A stretch of 64,000 nt of DNA. It comes from DATEPR01 sp036491115. Its GTDB lineage: Bacteria > Actinomycetota > Actinomycetes > Mycobacteriales > Pseudonocardiaceae. The stretch covers positions 7,331 to 71,330 of the forward strand of contig DASXCQ010000054.1 of NCBI GenBank assembly GCA_036491115.1, written 5' to 3'. A program made the translations under genes and the position numbers. Numbering within the stretch: position 1 is the stretch's first letter; every line of letters starts with the position of its first letter. The notes beneath the pieces are model-generated. The model saw nothing but the letters and a program-made list of their open reading frames with translations. It made no database searches and was not told the origin of the DNA. Shown here in pieces: positions 50,583 to 59,086 of this stretch.

Positions 50583-52523
50583 ATGGCCGGTACCCGTCCC
50601 GTGCGTGACGAACAGCAGGATGATCTGCGGGGTGAACCGGCCCGGCCGCCGGACGAACAGCCCGGTGAGTCGCGGCGCAGGCCGGCCGAGCAGTTGCTCG
50701 CCGCCCGCGGCCTGTTCGCCGGTCCCGTCGCGCAGCTCCCGCTGGACCTCTACGCCAAGGTGGAGCGCGGTGCCGCCGACCGGCAGCGGCAGGCCGTGGT
50801 GCTGCGGCCGTACGCGCGGGTGACCACCAACACCTACTTCGGCCGCTTCCCGGCCAGTTACTGGCAGCGCTGGACCACGGTCACCGAGGTGCAGATCGAA
50901 CTCGACTGCACCGGCACCGGCGACGTCACGGTGCACGCGTCCGACTCGGTGGGCGACGCCAGGGTCGTGGCCTCCGAGCACATCGCCGGCACCACCGTCC
51001 GCACGGTGCGCATGGTCGCGCCGGTGGACAAGTTCCTGGACGGCGGCTCGCTCTGGCTGGAGATCAACTCCGGCGGTACCGACCTGCGGGTCGAGCGGGT
51101 GCGCTGGACGGTCTCGTCGCCGGACCGGATCACGCCCACCACGATGGTGATCTGCACGCACAACCGCGTCGACGACTGCCTGGCCACGCTGGCCGCGCTG
51201 GCCGCCGATCCCGAGTCGGTCGGCCTGGTCACCACGCTCTACGTGGTCGACCAGGGCAGTGACCCGGTCGAGTCGCGCCCCAGGTTCACCGAGGTGGCGG
51301 CCGCGCTGCGCGGCAAGCTGGCCTACCTGCGCCAGCCCAACCTGGGCGGCTCCGGCGGTTTCACCCGAGGTCTCTACGAGGCCACGGCCCCGGGCAACGG
51401 CGCGGTCCACGTGCTGTTCATGGACGACGACGTGCTGTGCGAACCGGAGGTGGCGATCCGGCTGGCCGCGTTCGCCAACCGCCTGGCCGAACCGGCCATC
51501 ATCGGCGGCCAGATGCTGAACCTGTTGCACCCCAGCCAGTTGCTCGCACCCGTCGAACACGCCGACCTGGCCCGGATGCTGCCCGGCCAGATGGTCAGCA
51601 ACGCCAAGCTCAACGTGGACCTGTTGAACCCCAAGAAGGACGGCACGGCCACGCTGGACGACAAGCGCCTGGACGCCGGCTACAACGGCTGGTGGTGCTG
51701 CCTGATCCCGTCGGCGCTCGCCGAGGCCGTCGGGTATCCGCTGCCGTTCTTCTTCCAGTGGGACGACGTGGAGTACGGGTACCGCGCCCGCAGGCGTGGC
51801 TACGCCACGGTGACCCTGCCCGGCGCCGGCCTGTGGCACGCCGACTTCCACTGGAAGGACTGGGACGAGTGGCACCGGTACTTCAACATGCGCAACGGCA
51901 TGATCACCGCCGCGCTGCACCACTCGTTCGAACCGAGGAAGGTGGCCGGCGTCCTGGCCACCAACCTGGCGCAGTACCTGGTCGGCATGCAGTACGGCCT
52001 GGCGGCCACGCTGATCAAGGCCATCGAGGACTTCCTGCGCGGCCCTGACGTGCTGGCCGACGGCGGTGTCGCCGCGGTCGGTGAGATCCGCGCCCTGCGC
52101 GCCCAGTACCCGGAGACGATCCGGCACCCGGCCACCGAGGTGCCCGGCCTGCGGCCCGGCCAGCTGTCCGAGGTAGCAGCAGGCCCAGCACCGTCCGTCG
52201 AGGGCATGGTGCTGCTCAAGCGGGTCGTCTACCAACTGCTCAACCGCGGCCCGCACCACGTCGGCACCGTGCGCGCCGGTGACGCCCGCTGGTGGCACGT
52301 GTCGCTGTTCGACACCGCCGTGGTCACCGACATGTCCCAGGAGGGCGTGCGCGTCCGCCGCAGGGACAAGGCCACCGCGCTCCGCCTGGCCAGGCAGGGC
52401 ATGGCGGTGCTGACCCGCCTGGTTCGCGAGGGTGCCTCGGTCCGGGACCGGTACCGTGCCTCGGCGGACGGACTCGGCAGTCGTGAGGCGTGGACCCGCC
52501 TGTACGGTCAATCCCAGCAATGA
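50583..52523 (+). CDS. GlfT2-like galactofuranosyltransferase, divergent paralogue
   Basis: A 646-residue protein with the full GlfT2 architecture. The N-terminal beta-sandwich contains TYFGRFPASYWQRWTTV. The GT-A domain has CTHNRVDDCLATLAAL, YLRQPNLGGSGGFTRGLYEA, the metal-binding LFMDDDVLCEPE, NGWWCCLIP and FFFQWDDVEYGYRA with the catalytic-base Asp, then LWHADFHWKDW. The C-terminal helical region is present. The stretch after GGQMLNL differs completely from the neighbouring glfT2. All catalytic elements are present, so it should be active, perhaps with altered linkage, primer or sugar specificity. It lies 51 bases upstream of glfT2. Confidence 0.85.
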   Translation: MAGTRPVRDEQQDDLRGEPARPPDEQPGESRRRPAEQLLAARGLFAGPVAQLPLDLYAKVERGAADRQRQAVVLRPYARVTTNTYFGRFPASYWQRWTTVTEVQIELDCTGTGDVTVHASDSVGDARVVASEHIAGTTVRTVRMVAPVDKFLDGGSLWLEINSGGTDLRVERVRWTVSSPDRITPTTMVICTHNRVDDCLATLAALAADPESVGLVTTLYVVDQGSDPVESRPRFTEVAAALRGKLAYLRQPNLGGSGGFTRGLYEATAPGNGAVHVLFMDDDVLCEPEVAIRLAAFANRLAEPAIIGGQMLNLLHPSQLLAPVEHADLARMLPGQMVSNAKLNVDLLNPKKDGTATLDDKRLDAGYNGWWCCLIPSALAEAVGYPLPFFFQWDDVEYGYRARRRGYATVTLPGAGLWHADFHWKDWDEWHRYFNMRNGMITAALHHSFEPRKVAGVLATNLAQYLVGMQYGLAATLIKAIEDFLRGPDVLADGGVAAVGEIRALRAQYPETIRHPATEVPGLRPGQLSEVAAGPAPSVEGMVLLKRVVYQLLNRGPHHVGTVRAGDARWWHVSLFDTAVVTDMSQEGVRVRRRDKATALRLARQGMAVLTRLVREGASVRDRYRASADGLGSREAWTRLYGQSQQ

Positions 52524-52574
52524 CCCCGATCGCGCGACGTGACCGAGCGGACGCGCTGGAGGACTGATCTACCG

Positions 52575-54530
52575 ATGGCGAGCAGGACGGCTCAGCCCGC
52601 TCAGGGCAGTGACACCCGTACTCCGAAGCCGGAGTCGGACGACACCGCTGCATCGGCCGCTCCCACCGGGGCGCTGCTGCAGCGGATCATCTCGCCGCGC
52701 ACCGGCGACCCGCTGGACGTCCGCTCGCTGTACCTGGACGAGGCCAAGTCCAACCACCAGCGCGCCCGCGCGATGGGCCGCACCGGGCTGGAGATCCCGT
52801 CCGACTCCGAGGTGTCGTTCGCAAGCTATTTCAACGCCTTCCCGGCCAGCTACTGGCGCCGCTGGACCACGCTGGACGTCGTTCAGCTGCGGCTGCGCGT
52901 GGACCACCCGTGCCGGGTGGACATCTACCGCTCCAAGGCCGACGGCATGCAGATCCACGTGCGCGGCAACGTCGTCGAGGCCAACCAACTGGTCACCTTC
53001 GACCTGGACCTGACCCCGTTCGAGGACGGCGGCTGGTACTGGTTCGACATCACCACCGACCACGACAACGTGCTGCTCACCGACAGCGGCTGGTACGCCC
53101 CCCGGCCGGCGCCGGGCCGTGCGTCCATCGCCATCGCGATCACCACGTTCAACCGGCCCGACGACTGCGTGCACGCACTGGCCACCATCGCCGACGACCC
53201 GCTGGTGCTGGAGACCATCACCCGCGTCACGGTGGCCGACCAGGGCAAGCGGAAGGTCAGGGACGCCCCGGGCTTCACCGAGGCCGCCGAGGCGCTCGGC
53301 GACCGGCTGCTGCTGATCGACCAGGGCAACATGGGCGGTTCCGGTGGCTTCGCCAGGGGCATGTACGAGGCGGTGACCGGGACCGACTGCGAACAGATCA
53401 TGGTGATGGACGACGACATCGTGATCGAGCCGGACTCGATCCTGCGATCGCTGGCGTTCTCCCGGTTCGCCGAGCACCCGATGCTGGTCGGCGGCCAGAT
53501 GCTCAACCTGCAGGCCCGGTCGCACCTGCACTCGATGGGCGAGGTGGTGGACCGCAACATCTTCATGTGGCGGGCCGCGCCCAACGTCGAGTACGACCAC
53601 GACTTCGCCGAGTACCCGCTGCGCGACGAGGACTCCGAGGACCTGCACCGGCGCATCGACGTGGACTACAACGGCTGGTGGATGTGCCTGATCCCGCGGT
53701 CGATCGTGGACAAGCTGGGCCTGCCGCTGCCGCTGTTCATCAAGTGGGACGACGCCGAGTACGGCCTGCGTGCCGGTGCCGCCGGCCATCCCACGGCCAG
53801 CCTGCCCGGCGTGGCCATCTGGCACATGCCGTGGTCGGACAAGGACGACGCGACCGACTGGCAGGCGTACTTCCACCTGCGCAACCGGCTCGTGGTGGCC
53901 GCGATGTACCGCGACCGACCCGACCTGACCGGTCTGCTCATGCACAGCCTGAAGAGCGCGTTCAAGCACCTGCTGTCGCTGGAGTACTCGACGGTGGCCG
54001 TGCAGGAACGGGCCATCCGGGACTTCCTGGCCGGCCCGCAGCGGCTGTTCGAACTGCTGCCCTCCGCACTGCCCGAGGTGAACAAGCAGCGGTCCGAGTT
54101 CGACGACGGACGGGTGCTGGAATCGGCCCGGCAGTTCCCGCTGCCCACCATGGACGCGGTCCGGGCCGAGCGGTTCCTCAAGGCGCCGAAGAACCCGATC
54201 ACGAAGATCAAGATCCTGGCCGAGGGTCTGGTGCACAACCTGGTGCCGGCCAAGCCACAGCACCACGAACGTCCCCAGTTGAACATCGCCGCCCGGGACG
54301 CGCGCTGGTTCCTGCTGTCCAGGATCGACGGTGCCACCGTGGCCACATCGGACGGCCGGGGTGTCGCCTACCGCAAGCGCAATCCCAAGACGTTCTGGCT
54401 GCTGCTGACCCGGTCGCTCACCGCGCACGCGCAACTGGCCAGGGACTGGCCGAAGCTGCGCCGCCAGTACCGCAACGCGCGGCCCGAACTCACGTCGCTG
54501 GAGTCATGGGCGCGCGTCTTCGGGCGCTGA
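52575..54530 (+). CDS. glfT2: galactofuranosyltransferase GlfT2
   Basis: Polymerises the galactan chain with alternating beta-1,5 and beta-1,6 galactofuranose. The 651-residue protein matches mycobacterial GlfT2 throughout: RTGDPLDVRSLYLDEAKSN, VSFASYFNAFPASYWRRWTT, TFNRPDDCVHAL, GNMGGSGGFARGMYEA, VMDDDIVIEPDSILRSLAF, GGQMLNLQARSHLHSMGEVV, DYNGWWMCLIP, FIKWDDAEYGLRA, IWHMPWSDKDDATDWQ and KPQHHERPQLN. The ATG at 52575 fits the family start and follows GGAGG; an upstream GTG in frame is disfavoured. Confidence 0.95.
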   Translation: MASRTAQPAQGSDTRTPKPESDDTAASAAPTGALLQRIISPRTGDPLDVRSLYLDEAKSNHQRARAMGRTGLEIPSDSEVSFASYFNAFPASYWRRWTTLDVVQLRLRVDHPCRVDIYRSKADGMQIHVRGNVVEANQLVTFDLDLTPFEDGGWYWFDITTDHDNVLLTDSGWYAPRPAPGRASIAIAITTFNRPDDCVHALATIADDPLVLETITRVTVADQGKRKVRDAPGFTEAAEALGDRLLLIDQGNMGGSGGFARGMYEAVTGTDCEQIMVMDDDIVIEPDSILRSLAFSRFAEHPMLVGGQMLNLQARSHLHSMGEVVDRNIFMWRAAPNVEYDHDFAEYPLRDEDSEDLHRRIDVDYNGWWMCLIPRSIVDKLGLPLPLFIKWDDAEYGLRAGAAGHPTASLPGVAIWHMPWSDKDDATDWQAYFHLRNRLVVAAMYRDRPDLTGLLMHSLKSAFKHLLSLEYSTVAVQERAIRDFLAGPQRLFELLPSALPEVNKQRSEFDDGRVLESARQFPLPTMDAVRAERFLKAPKNPITKIKILAEGLVHNLVPAKPQHHERPQLNIAARDARWFLLSRIDGATVATSDGRGVAYRKRNPKTFWLLLTRSLTAHAQLARDWPKLRRQYRNARPELTSLESWARVFGR

Positions 54531-54565
54531 CGGCGCGTCCGTCGGACCGGCGGCCCGGGCGGGCG

Positions 54566-54832
54566 TCACAGCGCGGCGTGGCGCTCCCGGACCGGGCTGC
54601 CGTAGATCTGGCCGAGGCCAGGCACGACGTCCACGTGCGCTGCCAGGACGTGCGCGAAGTTCACCGCGAACTCGGTGCCGTTCGCTGCCGTGACGGTCTC
54701 CACGACACCCCGGCGGATCAGGTCGGGCAGGCTGGCGGACAGCGCGTCCATCGACTCGGCGGGCACGGCGACCAGCAGCGGCTCGCCCCCGCTGGACAGG
54801 TGCAGTACCAGTGCGCGTCTGGGTTCGGTCAT
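54566..54832 (-). CDS. hypothetical small protein
   Basis: An 88-residue protein with no family that I recognise. It reads as a compact alpha/beta domain: TEPRRALVLHLSSGGEPLLVAVP, then ESMDALSASLPDLIRRGVVETVTAANGTEFAVNFAHVLAAHV. The Met at 54832 is used because the coding bias is good from there and poor before it. It is divergent from a TetR regulator, with a 194-base gap, and is inserted between glfT2 and glfT1. Confidence 0.6.
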   Translation of the reverse strand: MTEPRRALVLHLSSGGEPLLVAVPAESMDALSASLPDLIRRGVVETVTAANGTEFAVNFAHVLAAHVDVVPGLGQIYGSPVRERHAAL

Positions 54833-55026
54833 GGCATCGACTTCAGCAGTGATCGTCGTGCCCGGCAAGGCGAGTTCGCTGCCGGCGCAAGCGACCGCCC
54901 TCGATTGCGCGCTGGGCGTAATCGGTCCCGGTGGGCGGCCCGCCGCGGCCCTGTCCGAGGGCGACACGACCACGGGCCAGCGCGAGGCGAGTTAGTCAGT
55001 TCCGATCCGGTGAGAAACTGTTCGGC

Positions 55027-55641
55027 GTGAGTTCGGTTTCGCCACACCCCGACCCGCGGCTGATCGCCGCCGCTCTCGACTGCTTTCTGAGCTTCGGCGT
55101 CCGCAAGACCTCGCTGACGGACGTCGCGGACCGGGCAGGCGTGTCGAGGGCAACCGCCTACCGAACGTTCCACGACAAGAACGGCCTGGTCAGAGCGGTG
55201 GCGGAGGCTGAGGTCGGCACATTTCTGTTGCGCCTGGACGAGGCGGTCACCTGGGAGGCCCCGCTCGCCGACGCCCTGGAGCAGGCGATCACGTTCACCC
55301 TGCGTTACCTCTCCGACCACGCCGTGCTGCAACGGCTGATCGCCAGGGAGCCGGAGCAGCTCACCGACGTGGTGGTGCCCCGGCCCGGTGAGCCGTCGCT
55401 GGTCCAGGCGCTGCTGCCGGCGGTGGTGGAACGGTTCGTGCGCACCCACCACGACGTGCTGCGGGTGCCGGTCGACCAGGCCGCGGAATGGCTGCTCCGG
55501 ATGGCCATCAGCATGCTGCTCTCGCCCAGCACGACCCTGCCCGACCCGCGAGCGGTGGCCGATCTGCTGATCGCCGGGATGGTCGACTCGGACGGCGCCG
55601 AGACCGCGACCGTGGAGTCCGAACGGCCCGGCTCCGGTTAG
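55027..55641 (+). CDS. TetR-family transcriptional regulator
   Basis: A 204-residue regulator. The N-terminal HTH is LIAAALDCFLSFGVRKTSLTDVADRAGVSRATAYRTFHDKNGLVRAV. The C-terminal ligand-binding helices are not informative. GTG 55027 is the start nearest the HTH with normal TetR length. It is divergent from the 88-residue hypothetical gene, a possible target, and convergent with glfT1, eight bases apart. The ligand is unknown. Confidence 0.85.
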   Translation: MSSVSPHPDPRLIAAALDCFLSFGVRKTSLTDVADRAGVSRATAYRTFHDKNGLVRAVAEAEVGTFLLRLDEAVTWEAPLADALEQAITFTLRYLSDHAVLQRLIAREPEQLTDVVVPRPGEPSLVQALLPAVVERFVRTHHDVLRVPVDQAAEWLLRMAISMLLSPSTTLPDPRAVADLLIAGMVDSDGAETATVESERPGSG

Positions 55642-55648
55642 CTCGTCC

Positions 55649-56569
55649 TCAGCGGCGGAAGAACCGTTCCCGGCGGCCCAGCCGGACCAGCCGCAGCCAC
55701 TCCAGGAACGCACCGGGGTCCTTGCGGACACCCACGAAGTACAGCCCGAACCGGATCACCTCGAGCGCGCCGATCTTGCGCATGCCGGGCTGGGACAGCA
55801 GGTAACCGCGGTTGCGGTAGGTGTAGTAGCGCTTCACCGGGTCGCCGGGGTCCTGGGCATGGAACCGGCCGCCCAGCATCGGCTTGAACTCGTCCGAGCC
55901 GTCCGGGTGCAGGTAGACCGCGCGCAACGAGGTGCCGAACGGCAGCCCGGAGCGGATCAGCCTGCGATGCACCTCGACCTCGTCGCCACGCACGAACAGC
56001 CGGTAGTCCGGCACCCCGACCACGTCCAGCGTGGCGGCCCGGAACAGGGCGCCGTTGAACAGCGACGCGATGCCGGGCAGGTAGTCGGTGCCCAACTCGC
56101 CGGTGGTCCGCTTCCAGGTCAGGCCCCTGCGCAGCGGGAAGGCCAGCTTCTCCGGCGCCTCGATCTCGGCCACCACGGGCGACACCTCGGCCAGGCCGCG
56201 CGCCCTGGCCTCGCTCAGCAGCGTGGCCAGCACGGTCTCGTCGGCCGGCCGTCCGTCGTCGTCGGCCAGCCACACCCAGGCCGCACCCATCGCCAGCGCG
56301 TGCAGGATGCCCAGCGCGAAGCCGCCCGCCCCGCCGAGGTTGCGGTAGGAGACCAGGTAGGTCGAGGGCAGCGGGCACGCCGCCACGGTGTCGCGTGCCG
56401 GCTGGTCCGGCCCGTTGTCCACCACGACGAGGTGGTCGGGCGGCCGGCTCTGGGCCGCGATCACCTTCAGCGAGTTCGCCAGCAGCTCACTGCGGTGCCT
56501 GGTCACGACGACAGCCACCACGGCGTCGTCCGGCAGCGGCGGCTGGACCTCGGTGCTGTCGCCGGTCAT
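55649..56569 (-). CDS. glfT1: galactofuranosyltransferase GlfT1
   Basis: Adds the first galactofuranose residues to the rhamnosyl-GlcNAc-decaprenyl-diphosphate linker. The 306-residue GT2 enzyme has VVVTRHRSELLANSLKVIAAQ, LVVVDNGPDQ, RNLGGAGGFALGILHALA, WVWLADDDGRPAD, LPGIASLFNGALFRAATLD, LFVRGDEVEVHRRLIRSGLP and HPDGSDEFKPMLGGR, all matching Rv3782. The ATG at 56569 trims an unsupported upstream extension. It is in an operon with the galactan ABC exporter genes, as in mycobacteria (there wzt-glfT1-wzm). Confidence 0.95.
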   Translation of the reverse strand: MTGDSTEVQPPLPDDAVVAVVVTRHRSELLANSLKVIAAQSRPPDHLVVVDNGPDQPARDTVAACPLPSTYLVSYRNLGGAGGFALGILHALAMGAAWVWLADDDGRPADETVLATLLSEARARGLAEVSPVVAEIEAPEKLAFPLRRGLTWKRTTGELGTDYLPGIASLFNGALFRAATLDVVGVPDYRLFVRGDEVEVHRRLIRSGLPFGTSLRAVYLHPDGSDEFKPMLGGRFHAQDPGDPVKRYYTYRNRGYLLSQPGMRKIGALEVIRFGLYFVGVRKDPGAFLEWLRLVRLGRRERFFRR

Positions 56570-56600
56570 GGATGAACGCTCCGCGCTGGTCGGGTGCGGG

Positions 56601-57452
56601 TCATGCTCGCGCACCGGCGTCCTTGAGTACAGCACCCACACCGGACTCGACCCGATGGTCGGCAAGGTCCACGCCGAGGCGGGCGAGCTGGTCCGGACTC
56701 ATGTTCTCGTAGGGGTCGCGGCCCTTGTACGCGGTCAGCACGTCGCGCAGCGGTCCCTGCTGCTTGACGTGACCCTCGTCCATCCAGATGGCCGTGTCGC
56801 ACAGCTCCATCAGGAACTCGTCCGAGTGGCTGGCGAACACCAGCAGGCCGGAGCGCTTCACCAGGTCCACCAGCCGGGTGCGGGCCTTGTCCAGGAACGC
56901 CGAGTCGACGGCGCCGATGCCCTCGTCGAGCAGCAGGATCTCCGGATCGATCGAGGTCACCACACCCAGCGCCAACCGCACCCGCATACCGGTGGAGTAG
57001 GTCCGCAGCGGCATCTGGATGTAGTCGCCGAGCTCGGTGAACTCGGCGATCTCGTCCACCCGCTTCTCCATCTGCCTGCGGGTCATGCCCAGGAACAGGC
57101 CGCGGATGATGATGTTCTCCAGGCCGGAGATCTCCGGATCCATGCCGACGCCCATGTCGAACACGGGCGCGATCTTGCCGCTCACCAGGGCGGACCCTCT
57201 GGTCGGCTCGTAGATGCCGGCCAGCAGCCGCAGCAGCGTCGACTTGCCGGCACCGTTGTGCCCGACCAGCCCGACGCGGTCGCCCTCGCGCAGCGACAGG
57301 CTGATGTCGTGCAGCGCCTCGATGATCGGCACTCGCTGGTTGGTCCCGATGTTGCCGCCGACCTTGCCCAGCACGGCCTTCTTCAGCGACCGCGTCTTCG
57401 CGTCGAAGATCGGGAAGTCGACCGACGCGTTCCACACGTCAATGCTCACCAT
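56601..57452 (-). CDS. wzt: galactan ABC transporter ATP-binding protein (Wzt-like)
   Basis: A 283-residue ATPase for export of lipid-linked galactan. Walker A is GHNGAGKSTLLRLLAG, the signature is the degenerate YSTGMRVRLALGV typical of the Wzt/polysaccharide family, and Walker B is ILLLDEGIGAVDSAF. The switch His is in FASHSDEFL. There is no carbohydrate-binding C-terminal domain. It matches Rv3781 and lies between wzm (upstream, 13 bases) and glfT1. Confidence 0.93.
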   Translation of the reverse strand: MVSIDVWNASVDFPIFDAKTRSLKKAVLGKVGGNIGTNQRVPIIEALHDISLSLREGDRVGLVGHNGAGKSTLLRLLAGIYEPTRGSALVSGKIAPVFDMGVGMDPEISGLENIIIRGLFLGMTRRQMEKRVDEIAEFTELGDYIQMPLRTYSTGMRVRLALGVVTSIDPEILLLDEGIGAVDSAFLDKARTRLVDLVKRSGLLVFASHSDEFLMELCDTAIWMDEGHVKQQGPLRDVLTAYKGRDPYENMSPDQLARLGVDLADHRVESGVGAVLKDAGARA

Positions 57453-57465
57453 GTCGCGGCCTCAC

Positions 57466-58377
57466 TCACACCCAGTAGGACACTCGGGCCCGGTAGTTGC
57501 GCATCACCATCAGGGCCATCGCCCAGCCGACCACCGTGATGGCGCCGACGACGATCCAGCTCCATATGCTCACGTGCTGCCCGGTCAACGGAGCTCGCAT
57601 CACCTGCACGAAGTGGTACAGCGGGTTCAACTGGAAGACTACCTTCGCCCAACTGTTCCCCCCGCTGCCGAACAGGTCGTCGGGGGACCACACGATCGGC
57701 GTCAGGTAGAACGCCAGCTGGATGACGCTGTTCACCACCTGCGGGATGTCCCGGTAGCGGGTGGAGATGATGCCGAACATCAGCGTCAGCCACGTGCCGT
57801 TGAGGGCGAGCAGCGCGAACGCCGGGATGGCCAGCAGCGACCACCACCCCAGTCCCGGGTGCACCTGGCCGTTCTGGTCCAGCTGGTAAGGGTGGTCCAG
57901 CGACGTGAAGAAGATCGCCAGCACGATCACGTAGATGACCATGTTGTGCATCAGCATCAGCGTCTGCCGCCACACCGTGCGCAGCACGTACACCGTCAGC
58001 GGCGCCGGCAGATGCTTGATCAGGCCCTCGTTCGAGATGAACGTGGACATGCCCTCGGTGAGGCAGCCGTTGATGAAGCCCCACACGATGAAGCCGGTCG
58101 TCACGTACGGCAGGAACACCGCGATCGGGTGGTGGAACAGCACCGCGTACAGGATGCCCAGGCCGAGCGCCGTGACACCCATGGAGATGGTGATCCACAG
58201 CGGGCCGATCACCGACCGTCGATACCGCTGCTTGATGTCCTGCCAGCCCAGGTGCGCCCACAGCTCCCGCTGGGCGATCCCGCGGCGGATGTCGTCGAAG
58301 GCCCGACCGAAGGTCTTGCTGCCCACCGACGCCGGCGGGACCACCGGAGCGCGGTCCATCGTGCTCGTCGCTTGCAC
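57466..58377 (-). CDS. wzm: galactan ABC transporter permease (Wzm-like)
   Basis: A 303-residue ABC-2 type permease with six helices. RELWAHLGWQDIKQRYRRSVIGPLW is the interface-helix signature of polysaccharide exporters. FINGCLTEGMSTFISNEGLIKHLPAPL and YLTPIVWSPDDL follow. It matches Rv3783. GTG 58377 is chosen because a minus-strand -10 (TACCCT) ends seven bases before it; ATG 58359 would also give a normal protein. It heads the wzm-wzt-glfT1 operon. Confidence 0.92.
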   Translation of the reverse strand: MQATSTMDRAPVVPPASVGSKTFGRAFDDIRRGIAQRELWAHLGWQDIKQRYRRSVIGPLWITISMGVTALGLGILYAVLFHHPIAVFLPYVTTGFIVWGFINGCLTEGMSTFISNEGLIKHLPAPLTVYVLRTVWRQTLMLMHNMVIYVIVLAIFFTSLDHPYQLDQNGQVHPGLGWWSLLAIPAFALLALNGTWLTLMFGIISTRYRDIPQVVNSVIQLAFYLTPIVWSPDDLFGSGGNSWAKVVFQLNPLYHFVQVMRAPLTGQHVSIWSWIVVGAITVVGWAMALMVMRNYRARVSYWV

Positions 58378-58384
58378 GACATGG

Positions 58385-58390
58385 AGGGTA
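58385..58390 (-). promoter_or_regulatory. -10 element of wzm
   Basis: TACCCT on the minus strand ends seven bases before the wzm GTG, consistent with a leaderless operon transcript. Confidence 0.35.
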
Positions 58391-58459
58391 CCGGCGCCGG
58401 CACGCGCGGCCGGTGCCCGGTGGGCGCAGCGTGACCGATCGCGTGCCGTGACCGGTCGG

Positions 58460-58993
58460 TTACAGGTACTGGCCGGTGCTGCGCAGGTGCGGTCCGTCCT
58501 GGTTGTCGGCACTGCTGCCCGGCGGCAGCGCACCCCTGCGCATCTGCTCCAACTGCACCCTGGCCGCCATCTGCTGGGCGAACAACGCCGTCTGGATGCC
58601 GTGGAACAGGCCCTCCAGCCAACCGACCAGCTGGGCCTGGGCGATCCGCAGTTCGGCGTCGGAGGGCACGTTGTCGTCGGTGAACGGCAGTGAGAGCCGC
58701 TCCAACTCGTCCCGCAGCTCCGGCGCCAGCCCGTCCTCCAGCTCCAGGATGGAGCGCTGGTGGATCTCCTTGAGCCGGTTGCGGCTGGCCTCGTCCAGCG
58801 GAGCCGCCCGCACCTCCTCCAGGAGCTGCTTGATCATCGTGCCGATCCGCATCACCTTGGCGGGCTGCTCGACCAGGTTGCTCACGTCGCCCGCGCTGTC
58901 GTCGTCGACGCCGGGCAGCGCGGCGGTGCCCAGCGGTGTGCCGTCCGGTCCGACGACGACCACCTGCCGCTGTCCGTCCCCTGCCTCGGTCAT
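58460..58993 (-). CDS. bpa: bacterial proteasome activator
   Basis: A 177-residue ring-forming, ATP-independent activator of the 20S proteasome. The helical core runs from VEQPAKVMRIGTMIKQLLEE to WLEGLFHGIQTALFAQQMAARVQLEQMRRG. The C-terminus HLRSTGQYL ends with the GQYL motif that docks on the proteasome alpha ring. The N-terminal 40 residues look disordered. It matches Rv3780 in sequence and location. The ATG follows a GGAGG site. The window contains no proteasome subunit gene. Confidence 0.94.
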   Translation of the reverse strand: MTEAGDGQRQVVVVGPDGTPLGTAALPGVDDDSAGDVSNLVEQPAKVMRIGTMIKQLLEEVRAAPLDEASRNRLKEIHQRSILELEDGLAPELRDELERLSLPFTDDNVPSDAELRIAQAQLVGWLEGLFHGIQTALFAQQMAARVQLEQMRRGALPPGSSADNQDGPHLRSTGQYL

Positions 58994-59086
58994 GGAAGAT
59001 CCCTCCTGCTGTGCGTCACCGCCCAGCCTAGTCACCGGCCGGTACCCTCCGGCCGCTGCGTTTCCGCCCCTCCGTACGGTGTGCCC

